Shown here one piece after another: positions 1 through 8,962 of a stretch of DNA of 64,000 nucleotides. The notes below the pieces were generated by a model, which saw nothing but the letters and a program-made list of their open reading frames with translations, had not been told where the DNA came from and did not search any database. Position 1 is the stretch's first letter. Every line of letters starts with the position of its first letter. A program made the position numbers and the translations under genes. This stretch comes from an uncultured Clostridia bacterium (GTDB taxonomy: Bacteria > Bacillota > Clostridia > Oscillospirales > Acutalibacteraceae). The DNA lies in NCBI GenBank assembly GCA_945876745.1, contig CAMCPL010000003.1:124001-188000 (forward strand), given 5' to 3'.

Positions 1-59
1 CTATCGAAAAGCAAGAGGTTATCAATATTATGGACGAGCTCAACGGAATAGGTATCTGA
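1..59 (+). CDS. mraZ: C-terminal fragment, probably MraZ
   Basis: The last 18 codons of a gene cut by the window edge are readable in the frame starting at base 3, ending IMDELNGIGI and a TGA at 57-59. The stop lies two bases before the rsmH start. MraZ, the transcriptional regulator of dcw clusters, normally sits directly upstream of rsmH and often ends in a Glu/Leu-rich helix of this kind. The identity rests on position more than on sequence, because the DNA-binding part is outside the window. Confidence 0.5.
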   Translation, partial: IEKQEVINIMDELNGIGI

Positions 60-60
60 T

Positions 61-975
61 ATGGATTTTGTACATAAAAGCGTGCTTTTCGACGAGTCGA
101 TAAATGCCCTTAATATAGATAACAAAAAAATTATACTTGACGGTACGGCAGGCGGCGGAGGTCATTCGAGAGAAATTGCAAAAAACGCCGGACGCTTAAT
201 AGCAGTCGATCAAGACCCCGACGCAATCAAGATACTCGGCGAAAGGCTCGGCGGCTTAGAAAATGTAACAATTGTAAAAAATAATTTTTCGAATATAAAG
301 CAAATTCTTGCTGATTTGGGAATAGATAAAATTGACGGCGTTTTGCTTGATTTGGGCGTAAGCTCTTTTCAGCTTGACACCGACGAGCGTGGCTTTTCAT
401 ACCACAAAAACGCACCCCTTGATATGCGAATGAGCAAGACGGGCATTAGCGCAAGGGATGTCGTTAATACATACAGTGAACAGGAGCTTTCGAATATCCT
501 GTTTCGCTACGGTGAAGAAAAGTTTGCACGCCAAATAGCAAGGAATATAGCGGCATTTAGACAAAATGAGCCTATTGAAACGACATTTCAGCTTGTCGAT
601 ATTATCAAGGCTTCTTATCCAAAATCGAAAATGCGTGACTCACACCCTGCAAGAAAGACCTTTCAAGCAATAAGAATTGAGGTCAATAAGGAGCTTGACG
701 TTTTGGAAAAAACGCTTGATGACGCGCTCGATTGCCTGAACACGGGCGGACGGCTTTGTGTAATAACGTTCCATTCGCTTGAGGACAGAATAGTTAAGGA
801 ACGTTTTAATTCTTGGCTGAATCCCTGTACCTGTCCAAAGGAATTTCCTGTATGCGTGTGCGGCAAAAAGCCGCTTGGCAGACTGCCGTTTAAGTTTAAG
901 GCGCCGACCGACACAGAGCTTGAAGAAAATCCGAGAGCACGTTCGGCAAAGTTAAGATGCTTTGAAAAGCTGTAA
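61..975 (+). CDS. rsmH: 16S rRNA (cytosine(1402)-N(4))-methyltransferase RsmH
   Basis: RsmH (MraW) methylates N4 of C1402 in the decoding centre of 16S rRNA using S-adenosylmethionine. The 304-residue product has the usual length. It opens with the family's HKSVLFDE start and has the glycine-rich SAM loop DGTAGGGGHS near residues 27-36. It also has LLDLGVSSFQLD, SHPARKTFQAIRIEVN and VITFHSLEDRIVK, all hallmarks of the family. A small Cys-rich stretch (CTCPKEFPVCVCGKK) lies near the C-terminus. It follows the mraZ fragment by one base and precedes ftsL, the classic dcw order. Nothing is unusual. Confidence 0.98.
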   Translation: MDFVHKSVLFDESINALNIDNKKIILDGTAGGGGHSREIAKNAGRLIAVDQDPDAIKILGERLGGLENVTIVKNNFSNIKQILADLGIDKIDGVLLDLGVSSFQLDTDERGFSYHKNAPLDMRMSKTGISARDVVNTYSEQELSNILFRYGEEKFARQIARNIAAFRQNEPIETTFQLVDIIKASYPKSKMRDSHPARKTFQAIRIEVNKELDVLEKTLDDALDCLNTGGRLCVITFHSLEDRIVKERFNSWLNPCTCPKEFPVCVCGKKPLGRLPFKFKAPTDTELEENPRARSAKLRCFEKL

Positions 976-993
976 ATTTAAGGAGGTGTAAAG

Positions 994-1539
994 GTGACTA
1001 ATACAAACGATTTTCGCAGATATTCCTATAAATATGATACATCTTATATGGTAGAAGGCTTTAATGTAAGCCGTTCATCTGCTGCACCGAAGCGCAGACA
1101 AGAGGACGAAAAATCAACTGCAAAAAGATTGAAACTTCGTGAAAATACAACATTAAAGAACGCACAGCAGATTTATAAGGAAGAAAAGCTTTGCACAAAG
1201 CATACTGCATTATTATGCGTTGTTGCGCTTGTTGTTGTATCGTTTTTAGCCGTAACCCTTTATTCCTTTGCTCTTTCAAACGAGCTTACAAGACAGGTAT
1301 CGTCGGTTGAAACCGAGATTTCATTACAGCAAAGCGAATATATCAGCCTTAAAAGCAGACTCGATTCAATGGTATCAATCAGTATGATAGACGAGTACGC
1401 CGTGAACGAGCTTCATATGTCAAAGGCGAAACGAAACCAAATTCAATACATAAACGTTGAGGAATACAAACAACAGCGTATGAACAATATTATGAACGAA
1501 AGTCCTGCGGCAACCGCAAGACAGCTTGGTAATAATTAA
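994..1539 (+). CDS. ftsL: FtsL-like cell division protein
   Basis: This 181-residue protein probably acts as the bitopic division protein FtsL, which joins FtsB/DivIC and DivIB in the septal complex. It starts with GTG after a strong AAGGAGGTG Shine-Dalgarno. A charged cytoplasmic region of about 65 residues precedes one transmembrane helix (ALLCVVALVVVSFLAVTLYSF, about residues 73-95). A periplasm-facing coiled-coil follows (ELTRQVSSVETEISLQQSEY). Primary sequence is poorly conserved in this family, so the call depends on topology plus its place between rsmH and the division PBP. The cytoplasmic tail is longer than in Bacillus FtsL. Confidence 0.8.
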   Translation: MTNTNDFRRYSYKYDTSYMVEGFNVSRSSAAPKRRQEDEKSTAKRLKLRENTTLKNAQQIYKEEKLCTKHTALLCVVALVVVSFLAVTLYSFALSNELTRQVSSVETEISLQQSEYISLKSRLDSMVSISMIDEYAVNELHMSKAKRNQIQYINVEEYKQQRMNNIMNESPAATARQLGNN

Positions 1540-1562
1540 AAAATTATAGCGTAGTATATTAT

Positions 1563-1587
1563 GAGAGTTGGAAATTTTCCCACTCTC
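1563..1587 (+). promoter_or_regulatory. intergenic hairpin before the division PBP gene
   Basis: GAGAGT at 1563-1568 pairs with ACTCTC at 1582-1587, and inner GG/CC pairs follow one mismatch. A T-run (CTTTTTTAT) begins about eight bases later. It may be a weak terminator or processing site that tunes expression of the genes downstream of ftsL. The T-run is displaced, so intrinsic termination is uncertain. Confidence 0.35.
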
Positions 1588-1621
1588 TAAAATGCTTTTT
1601 TATAGGTAAGAGGTGATGGCA

Positions 1622-3835
1622 ATGGAAAACAGTTTTAATAAGCAAATGCTAAAAAGAATAACGATACTTGCTGTTGTTATTGCCTTTTTGTTCAGCCTGG
1701 ACGCGGTAAGAATTTTCGATATTTCAGTTATCAAGGGTGCGGAATATTCGGCAAAGGCGGAAAGTCAGCAGCTCAGTGACACGGAAATTGAAGCAAAGAG
1801 AGGCTCAATTTATGATTGCGACGGCAACGTGCTTGCTCAGTCTGCTACAACTTGGGATGTTTTCATTGACCCCTCGAACATAACGGACAACAACAGAGAT
1901 ACGCTTGTTGACGGCTTAAGCGAAATTCTTGATTTCGATGACGAAGAAAAGGCGAAGTTATTAGAAAACACTAAAAAAGATACCCAATATGTCAAGATAG
2001 CCGAGCAGGTAGAAAATGATATCAAAGAGGAAATATTCACCTTCAAGGTTGAAAATACTCTTGCAAACTGCATCGGAACCGAACAAAACACAAAAAGATA
2101 CTATCCTTACGGTGAATTTGCTTCGTCTGTTTTGGGCTTCACCGGTGACGATAACCAGGGACTCTACGGCTTGGAGCTGTATTACGAGGACGAATTAAGA
2201 GGAACAAACGGCAGAATTGTGACCGTTAAGGACGCTCAAAAGCATGACCTGCCGACGGATTACGAAACCTCGATTGACGCAATTGACGGTAATTCACTTG
2301 TTCTTACTATTAATCAGAATATACAGTACACACTCGAAAAAAATCTTCGTACAACTCTTGAAGAATATCAGTGCAAGGGAGCCTACGGCGTTGTTATGAA
2401 CTGCAAAACAGGCGCCGTGCTTGCGATGGCTTCGCTTCCCGATTTCAATTGCAACGAGCCTTATGAGCTTACCTATGATAAGGTAATTAACGAGCTTGAG
2501 GAAATTACCGACAAGGATGAAAAAGCGAAGGAAACGAGCAATCAAATCCAAAATCAATGGATGAATTTTACGGTTGCCGGAACTTATGAGCCGGGCTCTG
2601 TATACAAAACCTTTATGGCTTCTGCGGCTCTTGAGGAAAATATTGTTTCGCTTGATACAACCTATAACTGCACAGGCTCCATTCAGGTTGAGGATTACAG
2701 AATGAACTGTCATTATCACCAGGGACACGGACTTCAAACGCTGTCGCAGGGCTTGGCAAATTCGTGCAATCCGTTTTTTATAACCATAGGACAAAAGACA
2801 GGCGTACATAATTATTTCAAGTATTTGAAGGCTTTCGGCTTTACCGAAAAAACAGGCATTGACCTGCCGGGTGAAGCAAAATCACAGTACTACCGTGAGG
2901 AACAATACGGTATTGTTGAGCTTTCATCTGCCGCATTCGGACAGTCCAACAATCTTACGCCTATTCAAATTTGCTCAGGAATTTGTGCAATCGCAAACGG
3001 CGGAACTCTTGTTAAGCCGTATGTTGTAGACCATATTATCGACTCAAACGGAAATACAGTTAAAAAGACAACACCTACCGAGGTTCGCCGAGTAATCAGC
3101 GAGGATACCTCCGAAAAGGTAAGAACTATGATGAAGGGCGTTGTTGATAACGGAACAGGTAAAAACGGTTACGTTGCAGGTTATCGTGTAGGCGGTAAAA
3201 CCGGTACTTCAACAAAGCTTGCGGAATCGCAGGGCGACAAAACGAAGTATATCGTTTCGTTTGCGGCTATTGCGCCGAGCGACGACCCTGAGGTTGCAAT
3301 GCTGATTATTGTTGACGAACCAAATCAAGATTTAGGCGGCGGTGCATTGTGCGCACCTGTTGCGGCGCAGGTTGTTGAAGTATGTATGCAGGAGCTTAAT
3401 ATCGAGCCTGTTTATGACGAAGATGAAACAAAGAATCTTCCTATCGACACTCCGATGCTTATCGGAAAAACAGTTGATGATGCAAAGCAAACTGCACAGG
3501 CAAGTAATCTTAAATGCAGAATTATCGGTGACGGAGAAACGGTAATCAGACAGTCGCCGTCATCTTCGTCAAAAATCCCCGTAAACGGTACCGTAATTCT
3601 CTATACCGAAAAAACGGAGAAGTCAACCGTTGAGGTACCGGATTTTTCGGGCTTAACCATAAGTCAGGCAAATTCGCTTGCGGCGGATTATAATTTGAAT
3701 ATAGAAATCAGCGGTAATAACCTGTCTAATGCGGCAGTTGTTGCATACAGACAGAGCGTTGAGCCTCAAACAAGCGTTGAAGCCGGCGCAGTAATAACCG
3801 TTTCATTTAAGAATATAAATTCAGTTTTGGACTGA
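1622..3835 (+). CDS. class B penicillin-binding protein with two PASTA domains (FtsI/SpoVD-like)
   Basis: This is a transpeptidase that cross-links septal or spore peptidoglycan. The ATG at 1622 fits the GAGGTG Shine-Dalgarno ending at 1615. Upstream in-frame GTG and ATG codons lie inside that site. An N-terminal membrane anchor (ITILAVVIAFLFSLDAVRIF) is followed by the PBP dimerisation domain (RGSIYDCDGNVLAQ) and the transpeptidase domain. The active-site motifs are present: SVYK with Ser near residue 326, SCN, and KTGTS. Two C-terminal PASTA domains (from about residue 605 to the end) resemble SpoVD and Clostridial division PBPs. Only one class B PBP gene is present here, where Bacillus has pbpB and spoVD side by side. 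Whether it serves division, sporulation or both cannot be told. Confidence 0.93.
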   Translation: MENSFNKQMLKRITILAVVIAFLFSLDAVRIFDISVIKGAEYSAKAESQQLSDTEIEAKRGSIYDCDGNVLAQSATTWDVFIDPSNITDNNRDTLVDGLSEILDFDDEEKAKLLENTKKDTQYVKIAEQVENDIKEEIFTFKVENTLANCIGTEQNTKRYYPYGEFASSVLGFTGDDNQGLYGLELYYEDELRGTNGRIVTVKDAQKHDLPTDYETSIDAIDGNSLVLTINQNIQYTLEKNLRTTLEEYQCKGAYGVVMNCKTGAVLAMASLPDFNCNEPYELTYDKVINELEEITDKDEKAKETSNQIQNQWMNFTVAGTYEPGSVYKTFMASAALEENIVSLDTTYNCTGSIQVEDYRMNCHYHQGHGLQTLSQGLANSCNPFFITIGQKTGVHNYFKYLKAFGFTEKTGIDLPGEAKSQYYREEQYGIVELSSAAFGQSNNLTPIQICSGICAIANGGTLVKPYVVDHIIDSNGNTVKKTTPTEVRRVISEDTSEKVRTMMKGVVDNGTGKNGYVAGYRVGGKTGTSTKLAESQGDKTKYIVSFAAIAPSDDPEVAMLIIVDEPNQDLGGGALCAPVAAQVVEVCMQELNIEPVYDEDETKNLPIDTPMLIGKTVDDAKQTAQASNLKCRIIGDGETVIRQSPSSSSKIPVNGTVILYTEKTEKSTVEVPDFSGLTISQANSLAADYNLNIEISGNNLSNAAVVAYRQSVEPQTSVEAGAVITVSFKNINSVLD

Positions 3836-3857
3836 TAATAAATTTAGAGGTGGCATT

Positions 3858-5303
3858 ATGAAGCTTTCACAGGTTTTATCGGGAATTAATGTAAAAAACG
3901 AATATAAGGATGTAGAGATTAGCGATGTTATCAGCGATACCCGTCAGGTTAAGGAGGGCTGCTTGTTTGTTTGTATCAAGGGCGCTTCGTTCGACGGACA
4001 TTCTGCGGCAGTCGAAATGCTCGAAAAGGGCGCTGTTGCCGTGCTTTGTGAGTATGATTTGGGCTTAAAGGAACAAATAATCGTAGACGATACACGTTCT
4101 TCGTATTCTCCGATTTGCGCAAATTTCTTCGGCAATCCGGCGCAAAAGCTCAAGCTTATCGGCTTAACAGGCACAAACGGAAAAACAACGACAACATTTT
4201 TGATTAAGCAGATTTTGGAAAACACCGGCAAAAAGGTCGGTCTTGTCGGAACTGTTCAAAATATGGTTGCAAACGAGGTTTATCCTGCTCATTACACAAC
4301 ACCCGACCCTCACGAGCTTCAGTCGTTATTCAGAAAAATGGTTGACGCAGGGTGTGAATACTGTGTAATGGAGGTAAGCTCGCAGGCTCTTGCACAGGGC
4401 AGAGTAGAGGGAATACATTTCTTTGTCGGAGCTTTTACAAATCTTACGCAGGATCATCTTGATTATCATAAAACATGGGAAAATTATTTTGAAGCAAAGA
4501 AGCGTTTGTTCAAGGCGTGCGACATAGCCGTTACAAATGTTGATGATGAATACGGACTGAAGATAGTTGACGGCTGCGACTGCAAGGTTGTTACCTATGG
4601 CGTTGAAAATATGAAAGCCGATTTTACCGCAAAGAATGTTCGTTTTTCTGCCGACGGTATAAAATATGATTTAATCGGCGAAAAAATCGGCAGAGTATCC
4701 TGTCCGATACCCGGCAGATTCAGCGTTTATAATTCACTTTGCGCCGCAACGGTTGCATTGTCTCTCGGCGTAGAATTTAAGAGTGTGCTTGAAGCTATCT
4801 CAAAATCAACAGGCGTAAAGGGCAGAATTGAGGTTGTTCCTACTCCGAATACCGACTATACGCTCATTATCGACTATGCGCACTCTCCGGACGGACTGGA
4901 GAACATTATTACCTCACTTAAAGAAATTGCAAAGGGAAGAGTTGTAACCGTATTTGGTTGCGGCGGTGACAGAGATAAGACGAAACGCCCGAAGATGGGT
5001 GCGGTTGCCGCAAGGCTTTCCGACTTTTGCGTTGTGACCTCCGACAATCCGAGAAGCGAGGTTCCGGGCGAAATAATAAAGGATATTTTAGTCGGTATGC
5101 AGGATATTGACACTCCTTACAAGGTTGTTGAAAACCGTAAGGAGGCTATTAAATGGGCAATGGACAATGCTCAAAAGGACGATATTATTCTTCTTGCCGG
5201 CAAGGGTCACGAAACTTATCAGATTTTGCCGACAGGTACTATTCATTTTGATGAGCGTGAGGTTGTAGCCGAGGTTTTAAGGGAAAAGGAAAACAATGAT
5301 TAA
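3858..5303 (+). CDS. murE: UDP-N-acetylmuramoyl-tripeptide synthetase MurE (DAP-type)
   Basis: MurE adds the third amino acid to UDP-MurNAc-L-Ala-D-Glu in the cytoplasm. The 481-residue protein has the Mur-ligase P-loop GLTGTNGKTTT near residue 109. It also has the conserved TTPDP motif and the C-terminal motif TSDNPRSE. In MurE enzymes the DNPR sequence marks specificity for meso-diaminopimelate, so the wall is predicted to be DAP-type. The N-terminal substrate domain reads DSRxV-like as ISDTRQVKEGCLFVCIKG. The gene overlaps murF by eight bases. Confidence 0.97.
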   Translation: MKLSQVLSGINVKNEYKDVEISDVISDTRQVKEGCLFVCIKGASFDGHSAAVEMLEKGAVAVLCEYDLGLKEQIIVDDTRSSYSPICANFFGNPAQKLKLIGLTGTNGKTTTTFLIKQILENTGKKVGLVGTVQNMVANEVYPAHYTTPDPHELQSLFRKMVDAGCEYCVMEVSSQALAQGRVEGIHFFVGAFTNLTQDHLDYHKTWENYFEAKKRLFKACDIAVTNVDDEYGLKIVDGCDCKVVTYGVENMKADFTAKNVRFSADGIKYDLIGEKIGRVSCPIPGRFSVYNSLCAATVALSLGVEFKSVLEAISKSTGVKGRIEVVPTPNTDYTLIIDYAHSPDGLENIITSLKEIAKGRVVTVFGCGGDRDKTKRPKMGAVAARLSDFCVVTSDNPRSEVPGEIIKDILVGMQDIDTPYKVVENRKEAIKWAMDNAQKDDIILLAGKGHETYQILPTGTIHFDEREVVAEVLREKENND

Positions 5304-6648
5304 GCTGAAATTATCGCAAATTGCAAAGGCTTTGAACGGTGAATATAACCGTGACGCCGAGTTTGACGCAGTTTGTATAGATACAAGAAAAATTACAAAG
5401 GGTTGCTTGTTTGTTTGCATTAAGGGTGAACGCTTCGATGCTCACAGCTTTGTAAACGAGGCGCTTGAAAAGGGCGCGAGCGCCGTTATGATTCACTCAG
5501 ATATTGATGTAAACGGCGCTTATATAAAGGTTGATGATACATCTAAAGCGCTTCTTGCGCTTGGAAAATATTACAGAAGCCTGTTCGATATTCCGGTTAT
5601 CGGTCTTACGGGCTCTGTCGGAAAAACGACTACAAAGGAATTTGCTCATCTTGTAGTCAGTGCAAAATATAACGCAATAAAAACGCAGGGCAATCTCAAT
5701 AATGAGATAGGCTTGCCGCAAACCTTGTTTTCAATGGACGAAAGCACACAGGCGGCAGTCGTTGAAATGGGAATGAACCATTTCGGCGAAATATCACGCC
5801 TTACAGATGCAACGAGACCGACCGTCGGTATTATTACAAATGTCGGTGTGTCTCATATCGAAAACCTCGGCTCACGCGAGGGTATATTAAAAGCGAAGCT
5901 CGAAATATGCGAGGGAATGCCTGATAATGCCGTTCTTATTCTAAACGGCGATAATGATTTGCTTTCTACCGTAAAGGACGAAAGGCTCAATGTTGTTTTT
6001 TTCGGAATTGAAAACGGAGATTTTCGTGCAGAAAATATAATTGAAAGCGATATGAATACCTCGTTTGATGTTAAATACTATGGAAGAGTTCAGCATATTT
6101 CAATACCTACCGTAGGAATACATAATGTTTATAATGCGCTTTGTGCCTTTGCGGTCGGATATTTTCTTGATATTGACCCTCAGGCAGCAGCGGCGGCACT
6201 TTCAAACTATGTACCGGCAGGTATGCGCCAAAAGGTTGTTAAGGTCGGCGACGTTGTTTCGATTGAGGACTGCTATAATGCTTCTCCCGATTCTATGAAA
6301 GCCGCACTTACAACGCTTAAAAGCATTAATGCAAACAAAAAAATCGCAGTTTTAGCCGATATGCTTGAGCTTGGAGACTATTCCTTTGAAGCACATTCTT
6401 CAGTCGGCGCTCTTGCAGGAGAAATGAAAATTGATTATCTTCTTGCATACGGCGAGCACGCAAGAGCTTACGTTTCGTCGGCAAAGCAAAACGGACTTCA
6501 AAATGCATTTCATTTTGATTCGAAACAATCTCTTTGCGATATGCTTTTAGAGATTACCCAAAGCGGTGACGCCGTTTTGTTTAAGGGCTCAAGAGGAATG
6601 AGGCTTGAAGAGGTAATCTCCTGCGTATATAAAAGGTGGGAAAATTAA
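5296..6648 (+). CDS. murF: UDP-N-acetylmuramoyl-tripeptide--D-alanyl-D-alanine ligase MurF
   Basis: MurF attaches the D-Ala-D-Ala dipeptide to complete the muramyl pentapeptide. The 450-residue protein has the P-loop GLTGSVGKTTTKEF near residue 102. It also has QGNLNNEIGLPQTL and the DCYNASPDSM motif, both diagnostic of MurF rather than other Mur ligases. Its N-terminus parallels MurE (ITKGCLFVCIKGERFDAHSF), as expected for this family. It begins inside the end of murE and its stop codon overlaps the mraY start by one base, so translation is probably coupled. Confidence 0.97.
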   Translation: MIKLKLSQIAKALNGEYNRDAEFDAVCIDTRKITKGCLFVCIKGERFDAHSFVNEALEKGASAVMIHSDIDVNGAYIKVDDTSKALLALGKYYRSLFDIPVIGLTGSVGKTTTKEFAHLVVSAKYNAIKTQGNLNNEIGLPQTLFSMDESTQAAVVEMGMNHFGEISRLTDATRPTVGIITNVGVSHIENLGSREGILKAKLEICEGMPDNAVLILNGDNDLLSTVKDERLNVVFFGIENGDFRAENIIESDMNTSFDVKYYGRVQHISIPTVGIHNVYNALCAFAVGYFLDIDPQAAAAALSNYVPAGMRQKVVKVGDVVSIEDCYNASPDSMKAALTTLKSINANKKIAVLADMLELGDYSFEAHSSVGALAGEMKIDYLLAYGEHARAYVSSAKQNGLQNAFHFDSKQSLCDMLLEITQSGDAVLFKGSRGMRLEEVISCVYKRWEN

Positions 6649-7688
6649 TGAGTACAACAGTTGCAATTATTATTACGGCTGTTATTTCATTCGGAGTTAC
6701 GGCAGGGCTGGGCTTTGTCATTATTCCGTGGTTAAGAAAACTAAAGTTCGGTCAAACTATACTTGATATAGGTCCGTCGTGGCATAAATCGAAGCAGGGA
6801 ACTCCTAATATGGGCGGCATTATGTTCATAATAGGAATTGTTGTTGCCTTTGTAATCGGCGCTCTTACCTTTGTATTAAGCGGCGGCAATCTTGAAAGTA
6901 ATTATTCAAGCGTACTTGAGGGCAGAGATAAGGTACTGCTTATTTCCGGACTTGTCTTTGCTTTAGGCTGCGGCGTTGTTGGCTTTGCCGATGATTATAT
7001 TAAGATTAAGCTTAAACAAAACGAGGGACTGACTGCAAAGCAAAAAACACTCGGTCAGCTTTTGATGGCTGTCGGATATACAATGACCCTGTGGCTTTCG
7101 CATAATACTGTTTGGAAAATTCCGTTTATCGGAAATGTGAATTTTGAAAAGAATACCGTTACAGGCGTTGTTTTCTGGCTTGTTTCAATATTTATAATTT
7201 ACGGCTGTGTGAACAGTGTTAATCTTACAGACGGCATTGACGGACTTTGCTCAAGTGTAACATTAACCGTCGCCGCCTCATTTATCGTTTGCTCATATAT
7301 TCTCGGCTTTTCGGGATTAGGTATTATGTCGGGTGCTCTTTTAGGCGGCGTATTAGGCTTTTTGTGCTGGAATTGGAACCCTGCAAAAACCTTTATGGGC
7401 GACACCGGCTCGCTGTTTTTGGGCGGTTTGGTTGTTGCACTCGGATATGCGATAAAATGTCCGCTTCTTTTGTTACCTATCGGTATAATTTATGTTACCG
7501 AAACAATGAGCGATATTATTCAAATCGGTTATTTTAAGCTCACTCACGGAAAACGAGTTTTCAAAATGGCGCCGATTCATCATCACTTTGAAATGTGCGG
7601 CTGGAAAGAAAAGAAAATTTGCGTTATTTTTTCGCTTGTTAATGCAGTCGGTTGTGTAATCGGCGCATTGCTTTTGTATTTCGGCTAA
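6648..7688 (+). CDS. mraY: phospho-N-acetylmuramoyl-pentapeptide-transferase MraY
   Basis: MraY transfers phospho-MurNAc-pentapeptide to undecaprenyl phosphate, forming lipid I at the membrane. The ATG at 6648 overlaps the murF stop and has an AAGGTGGG site seven bases upstream. A longer GTG-initiated reading would put the start inside that site. The protein has about ten hydrophobic helices and the family motifs GTPNMGGI, FADDYIK, NLTDGIDGL, FMGDTGSLFLG and APIHHHFEMCG. The Asp residues of ADD and the HHH loop are the catalytic and metal-binding positions known for this family. Confidence 0.97.
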   Translation: MSTTVAIIITAVISFGVTAGLGFVIIPWLRKLKFGQTILDIGPSWHKSKQGTPNMGGIMFIIGIVVAFVIGALTFVLSGGNLESNYSSVLEGRDKVLLISGLVFALGCGVVGFADDYIKIKLKQNEGLTAKQKTLGQLLMAVGYTMTLWLSHNTVWKIPFIGNVNFEKNTVTGVVFWLVSIFIIYGCVNSVNLTDGIDGLCSSVTLTVAASFIVCSYILGFSGLGIMSGALLGGVLGFLCWNWNPAKTFMGDTGSLFLGGLVVALGYAIKCPLLLLPIGIIYVTETMSDIIQIGYFKLTHGKRVFKMAPIHHHFEMCGWKEKKICVIFSLVNAVGCVIGALLLYFG

Positions 7689-7715
7689 AATATATTTTGG
7701 AAAGGAGAGCTTATA

Positions 7716-8954
7716 ATGTCTGATAATTATTTGCAACCGCCGAAGCGTTCCGGCGCTTACGGCAAGCAAAATGAAAAACCGAATAAGTCAGGTCGAGTCA
7801 GTAAATATAAAAACAGTATACGTAATTCCTTTGCTTATGCGCAGGGCAGTTTTGATGTTGTTCTCTTTATGACGGTGCTTGCACTTCTTACGATAGGACT
7901 TGTAATGCTTTTCTCCGCTTCCTATCCTTATGCTTATCAGCACGACGGCGATTCGTATTATTATTTTAAGCGTCAGCTTGTATTTGCACTTGCCGGTGTA
8001 CCGATTATGCTTTTTGTATCAAAGCTCAATTATAAATGGTTAAAGGTTATTCGCTACCCTCTTTATATAGTGACGATATTGCTTTTAATTTTAGTTTTGT
8101 TTTATCATACTGACCTTGGCAGAGAAGAGGATTTCAGACGTTGGATACCTCTCGGACCGATAACGGTTCAACCGTCGGATATTGCAAAGTTTACCGTCGT
8201 GTTACTTATGGCGTCATATATCAGCAGATATCACCGCAAAATGAATAGGCTTGTTTACGGTGTTCTCATTCCGGCTGTGTTGGTAGGAACATTTTGCTTG
8301 CTTATTTATGCCGAGAATCACCTGTCCTGTACCGTTTTGATATTTATGATAGGCATTGTGATGATGTTTTGCGGCGGCACGAGAGTTGAATGGTTTATCG
8401 GCGGAATATGTCTTGTTGCGGCAGTTGCGTTTGTTATAATAAAAAATCCCGATATTCTCCCCGGATATCAGGGCGACAGAATACGTGCTTGGATTGACAA
8501 AGGCTTTGACCCGCTCGGCTTGAGATGGCAGACGAATAATTCGCTTTATGCGATAGGTTCGGGCGGATTTTTCGGAGTAGGCTTAGGTAATTCAAAGCAA
8601 AAGTATCTGTATGTCAGCGAGCCTCAAAACGACTTTATATTTTCTATTGTTTGCGAGGAGCTTGGCTTTTTAGGTGCAGCAATAATTATTGCATTGTTCG
8701 GACTTCTGTTTTACCGTGGCGTTAAAATTGCCCAAAGATGCGAGGATAAGTTTTCAACAATGCTTGTTATCGGAATTGTATCGCAAATTGCAGTACAGAC
8801 GATTTTCAATATTCTTGTAGTAACCGATCTTTTCCCGAATACAGGTATCGCTCTCCCGTTTTTCTCATACGGCGGTACGGCGATACTGATGCTTTGCTTT
8901 GAAATGGGAATAGTTTTATCAATATCAAGAAATGTAAATACAAAAAAAGCGTAG
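7716..8954 (+). CDS. ftsW: FtsW/SpoVE-type lipid II polymerase (SEDS family)
   Basis: SEDS glycosyltransferases polymerise lipid II together with a class B PBP. The 412-residue protein has a roughly 45-residue basic cytoplasmic head and then about ten transmembrane helices. Signature stretches include RRWIPLGPITVQPSDIAKF, AENHLSCTVLIF, GDRIRAWIDKGFDPLG, AIGSGGFFGVGLGNSKQKY and PFFSYGGTAI. The cluster position, between mraY and murG, matches ftsW/spoVE. murD usually lies immediately before this gene in Firmicutes but is absent here. The start follows an AAAGGAG site. Confidence 0.95.
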   Translation: MSDNYLQPPKRSGAYGKQNEKPNKSGRVSKYKNSIRNSFAYAQGSFDVVLFMTVLALLTIGLVMLFSASYPYAYQHDGDSYYYFKRQLVFALAGVPIMLFVSKLNYKWLKVIRYPLYIVTILLLILVLFYHTDLGREEDFRRWIPLGPITVQPSDIAKFTVVLLMASYISRYHRKMNRLVYGVLIPAVLVGTFCLLIYAENHLSCTVLIFMIGIVMMFCGGTRVEWFIGGICLVAAVAFVIIKNPDILPGYQGDRIRAWIDKGFDPLGLRWQTNNSLYAIGSGGFFGVGLGNSKQKYLYVSEPQNDFIFSIVCEELGFLGAAIIIALFGLLFYRGVKIAQRCEDKFSTMLVIGIVSQIAVQTIFNILVVTDLFPNTGIALPFFSYGGTAILMLCFEMGIVLSISRNVNTKKA

Positions 8955-8962
8955 GTGATAAT

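Noticed and set aside
2294..2809. A 171-codon minus-strand open frame
   Set aside because: Contained in the PBP transpeptidase region; low-complexity basic translation and no start signal.
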